DNA from: Craterostigma plantagineum
Lineage: Eukaryota > Streptophyta > Magnoliopsida > Lamiales > Linderniaceae
Direction of reading: 5' to 3'
Assembly (NCBI GenBank): GCA_027422505.1
Contig: JAPQWV010001122.1
Coordinates: forward strand, 58,155 to 122,154
Length of the DNA: 64,000 nt
A program made the position numbers and the translations under genes. Position 1 is the stretch's first letter; the number at the start of each line of letters is the position of its first letter. This document shows positions 10,485 to 21,059 of this stretch, in pieces. The notes under the pieces are model-generated. The model saw only the letters and a program-made list of their open reading frames with translations. It was not told the DNA's origin and ran no database searches.

Positions 10485-11225
10485 AAAAACCGAAGAGCGG
10501 AAATGCAAAATTCCCTTAGTCATAAATTACTCGGACCAACCCCCACAGGTACATGTGCTAATTTATTAGCCCCCGGGTAGAAGTCGCCGCATTAGGTCCA
10601 ACGGTGCATACACAATCGAGCCTTACCCACTCATCGATCTCCCAACAGATTGATGTCTCACTAAATCACGGGGAGCCACGTTAGCTATCACTGCTTCACT
10701 TGGAAGCAAGAGATATTGAACTAAGTGGTAGTCAGCCCCACACCACTGAACTTTCTTGAACACATCGAGTCTAGATGTCTTTACTACCTTAATCTTTTAT
10801 ATTATTTTTAGGACACATACACCTTGTCTTATCGGGACTTCGTGACCAGTTCAGAACTTCCGTAGACATGTCATTCTAAGACATGCTTCGATGATCGGAA
10901 GGAAGTCCTACCGTTACAATATCAAAACAACACGGTTTTAGGCCATCGTCTTCGAGCTAGTCTCAAGAACAATGTTAACGGGCTGCCTATATGGCCCCGG
11001 TTCATCAAGTCCTGTTCTCACAGGCCCGTCTCGGAGTTTGTCTCTGAAGCTGTTTTGACGGATCGCCTTAGTGGCTCCATCTGGTTTTTACCCTAATCGA
11101 CATGTCTTTTGTGTCCTACTTAGCCTTCTATACAAGCATGCCGATCTCATTCACACGAATCGCCATGAGGGGGAGAGGGGGATACGTACAAATAAAAAGG
11201 TCGGAGTACCCACCAAATTTCCGCC
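10485..11225 (+). other. E2 internal sequence, no gene seen
   Basis: Internal sequence of the non-autonomous element. No domain, tRNA or structural repeat is recognised. A direct repeat pair follows at 11226. Confidence 0.6.
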
Positions 11226-11650
11226 GAGCGTACCACTGTGAAACCGGGCTCTAAGGCATTTGAAAGGAACATTCCAAAGAAGCATCGGTACAATTTAAAA
11301 CACACCCCACGTACACCTTCTTCATGAGCCAGACGAGCTTCACCGAAGCCGAACCAGACAATCCTTCGGCGATGACGAATCTGGAGCCGTGAAGAAGAAG
11401 ATTCACCATGTTTCAAGTCCAACGTAGGAGAAGACTAACCTGAGTATCCACTATTTCTGCCACGCCAACCACTATGAAGCCGGGCTCTCATGCAATTTAA
11501 TGGATAATCTCAAGGAGCCCAAACACATTGTTAGAAAACACACTCCACGCCTACCTTCTTCTAGAGCCAGATAAGCTTCTTCGAGCCGAACCAGACAACT
11601 TCCTTCGAAGATGACGAATCTGACACCAAGAAGTAGAGTAATCGTGACCA
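11226..11650. repeat. Two diverged ~180-bp direct copies in E2
   Basis: 11226-11410 and 11472-11650 share CCACTRTGAARCCGGGCTCT, then CACACYCCACG and CTTCTTC, then the AGCCGAACCAGACAA block and GATGACGAATCTG. They differ by many substitutions and small gaps. The left boundary of the 12.8-kb duplication (11510) falls inside the second copy. Confidence 0.6.
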
Positions 11651-11690
11651 CCAATCAACTCCATTATCTTGTCCCGACAACACAATCTTC

Positions 11691-11873
11691 TTGCCAAAGA
11701 TGATGCCCCATTTTGACCCATCGCATGACGATCTCCCTAGCTCGATCTTGAGGGGGATGGTTACCAAAGCAAAATGGGAGCAACACCACGACAAAGTGCA
11801 ATACCGATTAGAAAATGCCAAATATCAAGCGTCGTCAAAGAATCAAGCGAAGACCATAGAGTCCAACGACTGA
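11691..11873 (+). CDS. Unrecognised 60-codon frame in E2 3' region
   Basis: A sense-strand frame beginning MPKMMPHFDPSHDDLP, unchanged in copy B (25808-25990). It is charged, with a KAKWEQHHDKVQYRLENAK segment that could form a helix. There is no known motif. Identity between copies only reflects the recent duplication and is not evidence of function. The following sequence carries direct CAATCCCAA..AAAGGTTGAACAAA repeats (about 12000 and 12118). Confidence 0.2.
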   Translation: MPKMMPHFDPSHDDLPSSILRGMVTKAKWEQHHDKVQYRLENAKYQASSKNQAKTIESND

Positions 11874-12415
11874 TGTTAATGCCTCAATCGAACGAAAAGA
11901 TCAGACTCAATAACAAGATACGACCAACAATTTCAGCATGGACTTCAAGCAACAAAGCTGCCGACTCGTGTACAGCTCTTCCAGTTTAAAGAAAACTCTC
12001 AATCCCAATACAAGGTTGAACAAATGTAGGGGAGTTGCGACAAGTGAAGGGAGAGCCGGAACACCTAAAGAGAATATTCGACAAGTGTACGTCTCTCCAA
12101 ATTTATAGAGAATTCACCAATCCCAACGAAAGGTTGAACAAACATAGGGGGATTGATGACTATCCAGGGAGAGATCGAACACAAAACGAGATGATCTATT
12201 GAGCAGCTCTGAACAGTTAAGAGAAGAGAAGTTCAAGAGACGATAAGGTTGAAGATCTTTTAAGGAAGAGGTCACAAGACAAGACAAATGAGGATATGAT
12301 TGAAGAAGAACACGCATGCACAAATTTTCGTGTATGTAACTCTGATACGTGTTCTTTGATGACTCAGGACGATTACAAGACCAAGATAACCAGCGCTTAA
12401 CTGTAAATTGAACAC

Positions 12416-12427
12416 AAAGGGGGAGAT
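12416..12427 (+). promoter_or_regulatory. E2 polypurine tract
   Basis: AAAGGGGGAGAT lies directly before the TGTTAGG of the 3' LTR. This is the plus-strand primer site and confirms the orientation of E2. Confidence 0.85.
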
Positions 12428-12773
12428 TGTTAGGAATATTTTATTGTGTTCAAATAATTATTTTATCTTAGTCTTGTATTTTATTTAATTGAACTGGGCT
12501 TTAATGTTTTAGAGCCCAGTGAGCTTAGAATTGTAATGGGCTTACAAGGGCCCAAGTATTATATACCAACTTGTAGTATAAATACTAAAACCCTAACACA
12601 TAGTTAGGTGTCTTGTGTGTGTGAAGAAATACAGAAAGAAAGAAAATTTGAGAAAAGCTTCCAACCATTCTCACGAACACGCACACACGCACCCCACGCA
12701 TTTCAATTCTTTCATCATCAAAACGTGGTAAAATCGTTTCATCAGTTGTTTAGTTGGATAATCTGGACCTACA
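12428..12773 (+). repeat. E2 3' LTR
   Basis: A 346-bp LTR, TGTTAGGAATATT...TGGACCTACA, followed by the AAGTT target duplication at 12774-12778. Copy B has the same LTR at 26547-26892. Confidence 0.9.
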
Positions 12774-12778
12774 AAGTT

Positions 12779-12960
12779 AGTTTCATAAGAAGTCCAACTT
12801 CGATCCAATAAATGGCCTGAGACCCATTAAGGCGTGACCCAACGGCCCAAGGCCCATTAAGGCCAACACTTTCTCTCCTTATCAACGTTGATGATCCTTT
12901 TTAAGCCCGACTCTCTAGGTTTGACTCAATCGGCAAGGGAGGAATCCAAGAGTCCGGTAG
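12779..12960 (-). repeat. E1 5' LTR, middle piece
   Basis: The piece lies between the E2 target duplication and the LINE poly-T. It has GGCCCATTAAGG words like 7680-7700, and on the minus strand a GGGCTTAAAAAGG that could be a TATA region. It is assigned to the E1 LTR because removing E2 and one AAGTT joins it to 7007-7716. Confidence 0.5.
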
Positions 12961-14245
12961 TTTTTTTTGGAGTAAGTCCCTTTTGTAAATATATATGTAA
13001 AGGATGGATGTACAAGGTCAGTGAGGCTCAGACCCTCACAAGCAACCAGTAACAGACTACTAGGAGAACAATAGTGGAAAGAAAAAACAAAACGCAGCCC
13101 ATCTACCAAGCGACGCGCCATAGGCGTCGTATAGCTGCCCTTTGGAGAGCAAGCTTCGACGAAGTCCCAGTAATTCGCATGCATGCCATATCAAGGACAA
13201 CCGCCACAAGCCTGTCAGGTGTCGTAACGATCCCTTCCTTCCAGCGCTTGTTACGTGCCTGCCAGATGTGGTAGACCAGTGAAGCTAAAACGTGACGATA
13301 AGCCGCCGATAGTAGATGATCTCCACGCCATCTCCTCGAAGCCCACAAGATGCCCTCATGCCAGTCCCTATAAGGGCAAATCCATCGGATACGCCGCCTT
13401 AGCAGCTGAAGGCAGTGACGGGAGAACCCACAGTCGAAGAACAAGTGCTGAGCCGTCTCATACCGTTACATCACAAAGCACACACGCAGGGGTACCCGCT
13501 CTCTAAGCCGGTACCCGCTCTCTGAGGCACCCAAGGCTTATCCCTCGTGGACAGGCGATCACAGATACTCAGCCACAAGATAAACTCATGCTTGGGAATC
13601 TTTAGAGGTCCCCCAAACAGGTTCGCCCAATGCACTTGGTGACAACAAATACGAAGCGCCTCCCTGATCAATCGAGCGGATACTCGGCCATCCGTCGCCC
13701 CATTCCAACATACCCTATCGTGGCCGGTCGGGTCCACTAAAGAAATATGGAGACTAAATCTATACACTCCACCGCCGACCTCCCAGGCCAATTCCAACCA
13801 TGCGTATCCATAAGTGTTGGCTGAGATAGGAACGGCCCAAAGTGATCTCGTCAGCAACCGTGTACCATACAACTAGTCCACCCAAATAGAATCCGGCAGA
13901 CGACGTGTAATTACCCTCCATAGAAGCTGTAAAAGTAAGGCTCTATTGTCCGTAGCAATCGATCGAAGCCTAATCCCCCTTCAGAGAATGGGAGACAGGC
14001 ATCGTCCCATGCGACCTTGGCCGAGGGGCAACCCCATAAGAACTGCCTAAACCTCGATTCCAAAGCTCAAACAACGCCTTTTGGCAAAGGAAACAGCCCG
14101 ACCAGTAGATATGTAAGGCCTACAGAACCAACTTTATCAGTTGAACCTTGCCCGCGTATGACAATGACTGATTCAGCCAAGACCCTAAGTGCGTGTCGAC
14201 GCGCTGTATAAGCGGGGTACAATCACAAATCGTCAATCGTGCATA
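12961..14245 (-). pseudogene. 5'-truncated L1-type LINE, 3' end (copy A)
   Basis: The minus strand ends in a short A-run (poly-T 12961-12968). Reverse frames give the end of ORF2: CTPLIQRVDTHLGSWLNQSL followed by SYAGKVQLI (RT thumb), then the zf-RVT domain (13471-13872, PKHEFILWLSICDRLSTRDK) and its tail (13103-13444, MFFDCGFSRHCLQLLRRRI). The ends of these frames are joined only through frameshifts. Endonuclease and catalytic RT are absent, the usual 5' truncation. It interrupts the E1 LTR. Confidence 0.8.
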
Positions 14246-15181
14246 ACCCGGACCGTAACCCGATTCGAGTGCGAATTTCGACCCAATCTTTATTCGAGAA
14301 CCTCACTATAGATAACAGTGCTACGTATAAACCCTTCAGCTGTGTCCCAATCAAGTGAGAGCCATGATCTATGTCAAACTCACTAAACTCGATTCTATGA
14401 TAAAACGGACACAAGGCAAATACGAAACTACTCTACATGTCTCACATGAGTTAGTTCAATACATTTGCCAAGGATTTCATAATTTCCCGTCGCCGTCCTC
14501 ATAGGACACTTATCTCGATTACTTGCGAGACTGTGAATCTGTACTCGGCGGTCTAAGCACGACAATCACAAATCGTCATCAAGACCGCATCTGGCCCGCG
14601 GACTCATGCAATAGCAAATTGGGTAGAGGATAACCAGTGAAAGTCGAAACTTCGAAGTCAACTCCGTCAAAGCCCCTTTCGGTCTAAGGTTCACGTCGAC
14701 TACTATAGTGTTGTCGTCGGTCATTGACACTTGAGTAATAAGCCATGTTCGACCGTACGACCCGTGAGTCACTGTCCATGAAACGAGTCAATCCCTTGAT
14801 TCGATTCGTATCACAAGTCATGACCTCCGCTTCCAAGCGGGATATCGGCACACGGTAGGTCATCGACAAATAAGCCGTGATAGGTTATCCAGCACCCAAC
14901 TGGAGCCTCAGGCTTACGGACTTTTAATTTTCGAGGTTAAGAGTCCACTGGTGCCTTCCTCGCTCGTAGCTATCGAAACAGTGACTCAACTCGATACATT
15001 TGGATTTGTTCATTTATTGCTTTACCGGATGCTAAGTAAAGAACTATTATATCCAATAAACGAACAATGCCTTTCACTAAACACACGAAGAGATCTTATT
15101 ACACAAAAGGTCGAATGATAAATAATCTAATGCCCTATACAATCTAATCCTCGTATAGCATTCGGGGCCATGTTCCTAACA
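14246..15181 (-). repeat. E1-type 5' LTR, proximal part (copy A)
   Basis: On the minus strand it starts TGTTAGGAACATGGCCCC at 15181, matching the LTR start at 1745. It runs to the LINE junction near 14245. If joined with 12779-12960 and 7007-7716 the LTR would be about 1.83 kb. Incidental frames in it (14684-14869 and others) show no domain. Confidence 0.65.
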
Positions 15182-15189
15182 AAAGCTTG

Positions 15190-15735
15190 GAAGATTGATG
15201 AGTTTGAATGGATTCGCAAAGAAGAGTGACGATATGAGAGAGTTTGGCGAATTCTGAGTTTGGGAAATGAAAATTGGGAAGTTCGCGAATTAGGATTAGG
15301 TTAATTAAGTTTCGCGAACTGAAGATCAAATTTTTTGTTGAATTTTGGGCCGCGGAATTTTTAGAAGAAGGCCCACAGTGGATTAGCGAATCGAATGAAA
15401 GCAAAATTGTAAAGTGTAGCTTCGCGAATCCGAGACTGTTAGTTCGCGAACTAGTTATTTAAGGTTTGACTAGTCAACATTAGAGAGAATACGCGAGTAG
15501 AGAGAAAGTAAATTCGTGAAGCTGAGTTCGCGAAATGAAAAGGTTGAACTAATTGAGCACTGATTCACGAACTACGCAGAGATTTGACGAATCTGATTTG
15601 AAGAATTCACGAATTTGGGTTAAAGGCAGAATTCTTGAAGTGGAATTCGCGAAATAAGGAATTTTGATGAATCAAAGTGTTGATTCGCGATCTGAATTTT
15701 GAAAGAAATAAATGTAGGATTGCGAATCATCACTA
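15190..15735. repeat. TTCGCGAA-type array in E3 tail (copy A)
   Basis: About seven exact TTCGCGAA or TTCGTGAA words plus many one-off variants (ATTCACGAA, GATTCGCGAT) lie in 550 bases. The motif is TTC-two bases-GAA. Copy B: 29310-29855. Confidence 0.75.
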
Positions 15736-15829
15736 GTGTGATATGTGAAATTTTCTACTGATCTAAGCTGTAGAATCCAAAAATTAGCTCTATAACAGCA
15801 ATTGTTTAACTCTATCAAACACCACAATA

Positions 15830-16263
15830 ACTACCAAATCGACGAGTTTTTCAAAATCGATTTGTCTGATCAAAATCAGAAAATCGACGAAGAAAGCATC
15901 GCTTTCTTTCGCGGCGCTAAATCTTCAAGGTCAAAAATTCGTCTGTATTATTAATTATGTTTGTCGAGACAATAATGATGTTTATTGTTCAAACCACGCC
16001 TATAAATAGACTCAATATCACCACAACACCCTAACAACAACTTACTCATATGTATTATCTTATTTTCAGTTTTCTCGCTCATAGAGATGAACTAGTTGCC
16101 GTAGCAAGACCAAGAAAACTAGAGTGATGAACATGTGGAGCTAAGGCGAAATTTTGAGCGCAATTTGGATAGGTTGGCGTTGGAGCTTTCGCTTCTTTTG
16201 TGCTTATTCGTCGCTTTACTAGCTATTCTGTATTGTGTTCTTACAGGCCGCACTAGCTTCTGA
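15830..16263 (+). pseudogene. Antisense ORF with C-terminal membrane helix (E3, copy A)
   Basis: On the plus strand, opposite to E3 gag-pol, fragments align with the E2 antisense frame: DEESIAFFRGAKSS near 15890, then VCRDNNDVYC in another frame, then DEHVELRRNFERN continuing LDRLALELSLLLCLFVALLA and ending VLTGRTSF at stop 16261. In copy A a TAG at 16120-16122 interrupts the last block. In copy B that codon is GAG. Several frameshifts mean it is not functional now. The hydrophobic C-terminal helix and its flanks are the best conserved part relative to E2. Confidence 0.5.
16004..16016 (+). promoter_or_regulatory. Possible antisense TATA box in E3 tail
   Basis: CGCCTATAAATAGAC on the plus strand is followed by an A/C-rich stretch (CACCACAACACCC) resembling a plant 5' leader. 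It lies inside the antisense-ORF region, upstream of its last block, and the same sequence is in copy B near 30118. It is a candidate only. Confidence 0.3.
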
Positions 16264-16346
16264 GAATGTTTTGTGTATTTGAGAGTGTTTTTCGCATTTT
16301 GAGAGTTCATGTAATCGTTGATAAAACAGTTCCCGAAAAGCAACTA

Positions 16347-16437
16347 CTCCCCCTCAATGTTTGTTGTTTTTGGAATTAAAAACTCCCTCCAAATAAAATG
16401 CCTATCGAGAATCTATAATTACCACTTACTCCCCCTC
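16347..16437 (-). promoter_or_regulatory. Two polypurine-tract-like motifs of E3
   Basis: The minus strand reads GAGGGGGAGTAG (16347-16355) and GAGGGGGAGTAAG (16428-16437), both after the RNase H stop, where a copia polypurine tract is expected. No LTR start (TG) follows at once, which is part of the evidence that the 3' end of E3 is rearranged. Confidence 0.5.
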
Positions 16438-16614
16438 GATGCATGGATATAAATGGCGCTACATCGACTTATTAGAAACGAAGCAATATTTGTAAAACAT
16501 AAATCTAAAGCATAAAATAAAAATCTAACCGACTAATGAGCACGCACGGAATTTAAAGAAATCAAAAGCAGAGCATATAGACAAGTAAAGAACCGTATGG
16601 AGGCATAATCGAAA

Positions 16615-17160
16615 TTAGAAATTGAGACTCAACATTCCCAGCTTTGCAACTGAAAATTTGAACCGTTTTTCATCCAATGCTTTTGTAAACAAATCGGCTA
16701 GTTGAATGTCTGTATGACAAAGTACATTTCTATTATGCCTCTTTCTACTTGGTCTTTTAAGAAGTGATATCTTAGGTCTATGTGCTTTGTGCGTGAATGG
16801 TGAGCAGGATTGCACGTAATTGCTATGGAACTTTTAGAATCTCAATAAATAGGAATTTTATTTAAATCGAACCCGTGATCTAGTAGTTGGGTCCTTATCC
16901 ACAAAATCTGTGAGCAACAACTTGCAGCAGCGACATATTCTTCTTCTACCGTGACACACAATTTTGTTTCTTAGAAGCCCAACATACGAGTTTATCTCCA
17001 AGGATTTGGATGTTGCCCGATGTGCTTTTTCTGTCCAATCTGCAGCCTGCGAAATCTGCATCAGAATACCCTATTAGTTTCACACCTGAGTTCTTAGGAT
17101 ACCAAAGCCCGAGGTCTAGTGTGCCTTTTAGATACATTAACATTCTCTTGACAGCATGAA
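16615..17160 (-). pseudogene. E3 RNase H, copy A
   Basis: Minus frames give MLMYLKGTLDLGLWYPK, GYSDADFAGCRLDRKSTSGN (first catalytic Asp block of copia RNase H), CWASKKQN and, after frameshifts, HTDIQLADLFTKALDEKRF at the C terminus, ending near 16618. These are in order and diagnostic. The frame breaks near 16970 and 16820. Confidence 0.85.
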
Positions 17161-18230
17161 GATGTGATTCCTTGGGATTAGCTTGAAACCTTGTGCAAAG
17201 ACATGTTGAGAATAGAATATCGAGTCGGCAGGCAGTGAGATAGAGCAGAGACCCAATAATTCATCTGTAGTGGGTAGCATCTACAGGTTCACCCAAGTGA
17301 TCTGCATCGAGTGTGCACGAGGTCGACATTGGAGTACTTGAAGATTTGCTCTTGTTTCCCATATTTCCTGAGAATGTCGTGGATATACTTGGACTGATTG
17401 ATAAATATCCCATCTTGAAGTTGCTTGATTTGCAGTCCAAGGAAGAAGGAAATTTCTCCCATCATACTCTTTTCAAACTATGATTCATCAAAGTGATGAA
17501 TTTGACACAGAGTTTCGGGTTGGTAGTGCCGAATGATGTCATCCACGTAGATCTACACAAGCATGATATCGGAATCATCTTTCTTGACGAACAGTGTGGT
17601 ATCAGTTTTCCCTTTAGTTAAGCCTGAGTTGATAAGAAAGTCGGATAAGACCTCGTACTAGGCCCTTGGAGCTTGTTTTAGCCCATATAGTTCCTTGTCG
17701 AGTTTGTATCGGATTCTGTATTGAGAAATCCATCTGGCTGTGAGACATACACTTCTTCCTTCAAAATTCCATTCAAGAAGGGAGTCTTTACATCCATTTG
17801 ATAGACACTAAGTCTTTGTGGGCTGCATATGCTAGAAACAATCTGCTCGCTTCAATTCTTGCTACAGGGGCAAAAGTTTCATCATAGTCGATTCCTTCTT
17901 GCTGATTGTACCCCTTAGCTACAAGCCTAGCCTTGTTACGGATTACCACACCATCCTCGTCTTTCTTGTTCTTAAATACTCATTTTGTTCTGATCATTGT
18001 CTTGCCTTTTGGACGAGGAACTAAGTTCCAAACATCGAGACGCTCGAACTGATTAATTTCCTCTTGCATAGCTACTATCCAGTTCGGGTCACGTAGTGCG
18101 TCGATTACTCTGGTGGGTTCTGTTTGGCTCAAGAAACATGTAAAATTACACTTCGAACATCTAGTCTTTACTCCTGCGGTGGGATCTCTATTATTTGATC
18201 TGTAGAATGACTCCGAATCCATTTCTTTTC
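17161..18230 (-). pseudogene. E3 reverse transcriptase, copy A
   Basis: The minus strand encodes NWIVAMQEEINQFERLDVWN (18090-18040), then blocks matching [20 protein letters not shown] and [11 protein letters not shown]. The catalytic YVDD box near 17550 is intact but has an in-frame TAG two codons before it, shared with copy B. Further stops and a short deletion at about 17245 (relative to copy B) break the thumb/connection region. Inactive. Confidence 0.85.
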
Positions 18231-18889
18231 ATGAGGTATCCATTTTTTATCCCTCGTTGAGTGGTACTCGATCTCAGAGGCAGTAGCGTTGCTAGCAGAA
18301 GCCGGTGAGTCTTCTGTGTGTGCTGCAGGGATCGAGTTATCAATGTCTAAGGGTAGAACTGTTTGTTCAGGAATGGGCTCTGATTCAGAAGTTCATGGAC
18401 TAGGACTGGGTTCTGTATTAGGAAAGGGATCGTCAGTTGTCTTGTTTTGGTTTGTGGAGAAGTACATATGTCCAAAGAGTTGATCCAGATCCATTTTCTC
18501 TTGAGCTTGTTGACTGAAACATGTTGGGTTGCAATGTCCAGAGTCGTCAGCTCCATGTTGTTGGTCTTGCCCCAACTTTTCTTTGTCTGACCCTAGTTCT
18601 GAACTTGTCGTGTTCAGAGGTGCCACTCGAGGACTCTCCTAATTCCATACGTGATTGAGTAGAACCTATTGATGTTGGTTCGAGTATTGAGCTTCTTTGT
18701 CCAGAATTAATTTCTAGATCTTCATCAAAAGTTACATTTACGCTTTCAATGATCATTCGTCTTTCACGGAGATATACCCTGTACGCCTTAGATTGTGCCG
18801 AGTAGCCCACAAAAATTCCTTCTGTGGCTTTTGGGTCTAGCTTAGATTTGTCTTCTCCGTCATTGGCTACGAAGCACTTGCATCCAAAA

Positions 18890-19730
18890 TCCCTTAGGAG
18901 AGCGATATTTGGTGGTCGTTATTTATTGATTCACAAGGCATCTTTCCAAATCTTAGATGAATGTTTGTCCGATTCTGAGTGTAGCACGCAGTGTTCATTG
19001 CTTTTGCCCAAAGAAAATGAGGCAGGGACGATTGTATTAACATTGTCCGGGCAACTTCTACGAGCATTCGATTTTGCCTTTCTACAACTCCATTTTGTCG
19101 AGGCGTATGGACCGCGGAGAATTGTTGAGTAATCCCTAGAGATTTGTAGAAGTCACTGAGCTGTGATTCTTGAATCATGTTCCATTGTCAGATCGAATTA
19201 CTTTAACACTACGCTGTAGCAAGTTTTGCGTTGTCATGATGAGATTTGGAATGTATTCAACTATCTCTGATTTTGTCCGTAAAAAGCGGACCCATAGCGT
19301 CAGTAGTCGTCTACAATAACCATCATATATCGCTTTCCACTGATGCTATCTGTTCGCATTGGGCCACATAGATCGATGTGTAGCTCCAGTTGATGTTGAG
19401 TCGATGCTGTGTGTTTTGTAGGGTGAGACGCCTTTTCCGTTTTGCCTCTCTCACAAGCTGAGCACAGATGTTCCTTTTGGTACTTCAGTGCCGGAAGTCC
19501 AATAGCCAGTTTGTTATTTGACAGCTTGATGAGAGTCTTGAAGTTAAAATGAAAAAGCCGCTGGTGCCATAAGTCATTCTGAACTGATGTTGCTTTGGAT
19601 ATCAGGCAAATGGTTGTTTTTGGTCTGACGGTCCTAATGTCGATGGTATACAGATTTGTTTTGCGAGTTCCTGTGAGAAGTTCTTCACCATCGGCATTGA
19701 GAATGTTGCAAGTTTTCTTTTGAAACACAA
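18890..19730 (-). pseudogene. E3 integrase, copy A
   Basis: The frame at 19300-19728 contains the pre-integrase zinc region, DLWHQRLFHFNFKTLIKLSN...C..C, then HIDLCGPMRTDSISGKRYMM and VIVDDY. It holds the first catalytic Asp in DLCGPM, then stops. The frame at 18894-19178 has TPRQNGVVERQNRMLVEVAR (catalytic Glu) and the WAKAMNTACYTQNR tail. Between them the second Asp region near 19200-19290 is in another frame. The overall DDE layout is copia integrase. Confidence 0.85.
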
Positions 19731-19960
19731 CTTCCTATAGATAAGAGGTTGTATGTCAGTCCTTCGACATAAGAAACTTCCTTGATTATGAGTCGATTGC
19801 ATATAAGATCTCCGTAACCAAGGATTCTGGTTCCATTGCTGTTTCCAAAGTGCACCAGTCCACCCGGCCTCTCAACGTAGTTGCTCAACAGTCCCTTCTA
19901 CCCGGTCATATGTTTGGAGCAACCTGAATCTAGATACCATACATGCGGGGCCTGCAAAAT
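19685..19960 (-). pseudogene. E3 aspartic protease, copy A
   Basis: Minus-strand WYLDSGCSKHMTG at about 19940-19900 is the copia protease active site with catalytic Asp present. It is followed at once by a TAG, then by the flap-side segment VHFGNSNGTRILGYGDLI and YNLLSIG. The stop is shared with copy B (near 34036). Confidence 0.85.
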
Positions 19961-21059
19961 CATACTAGAGGATTTTAGGTACTTATTTAAAAGTGGGTCC
20001 ACCGCTGTCGTACTTGTTAGTCCGTATAGACTCTCTACCTAGCCTAGATTTATCATTGTCAGCCGAAGACTTACTATCATACACAGTGCCATTAAACGTT
20101 TCTAGGGCTTGGACTTGGGTTTCCTTAGTCTTAGTTTTAGAAACGCAATTTGGAATCCTTTCTTATTTTGTGGGTTGCTTTGCAGTTTTTGTTTTTGATC
20201 GTGTCTTTTTCTTTAGTGACGTGTCTTTTGAAGTCGTTGTGTGTGCTTGTGTGTAGCAACGATTATGGATGGGAAAATGATTTTTGAATAAAAGGATGAG
20301 TTTTGCGATACATGAGAAAATAAAGACGGTACAAAAGTTTTTTTAAGGAAAACAATCTATAACAAAAGGCTCGTTAAAATCGCGGGTCTCCTTCAAAATA
20401 TATTCCTTTCTAACCCAGACTTGACTTTTCAATGGCTCTTTATGGAACCTGAAAACTTTAAAGCATTAGTGCAAGAAATTTTATCATGCGAACAAGGTAT
20501 ATGAAAGTGAGTGTAGTCTTAATTTTTCTTTAAGTGTAGATATTCCTCGATAAGTTTCTGCCTTTCATCGTCAAAGGACTTTCTCTCTCTTTCGAGAGTG
20601 GAGTGTAGATCACTGATTTTCTTTATGCATTCAGGCATATATCCTGCTGCATACGTAGTCATCAGTGCCTCACTCGTTGATTCTCCTGAGGTATCTCCTT
20701 CACTTGGACGAGGAATATCGGACTCAAATTCAGTTATTGCTGGACATTTTCTTTCTTTATATCTATCATTAACTCTGCATTATTGAATGATATTTCTGCT
20801 TTCTCGCCTCACGAGGTTTCAGATTCATTGACAAAAGGCATGAGGTTCGTCATACAACTTAATTGCATGTATTTAAGATCATATAGATGGGTGCATTGTT
20901 TATGCCTTGCGTCAGCAAACGTGGATTCTCAAAGCCAAGTCCCTTATGGGGATTGTAGAAATCAATGTATGCAGGTTTGTTTAAGAAAATAGTCTGCCCT
21001 GACTGTTCTCGTCGGGTTAAGAGGTCCTCCAGTTTTTTAATCTTGGACTACACTCTTTC

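Larger units (their letters stand above)
7722..12773 (+). mobile_element. Complete non-autonomous LTR retrotransposon E2
   Basis: Two LTRs (7722-8065 and 12428-12773) are nearly identical and start TGTTAGGAATA. They enclose 4.36 kb, and the whole is bounded by the 5-bp duplication AAGTT (7717-7721 and 12774-12778). A TGGTATCA primer site follows the 5' LTR and a polypurine tract precedes the 3' LTR, giving plus orientation. No gag, protease, integrase or RT motif is recognisable in any frame, so it must be moved by another element's proteins, like a LARD. It sits inside E1's 5' LTR. The high LTR similarity means a recent insertion. Confidence 0.9.
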
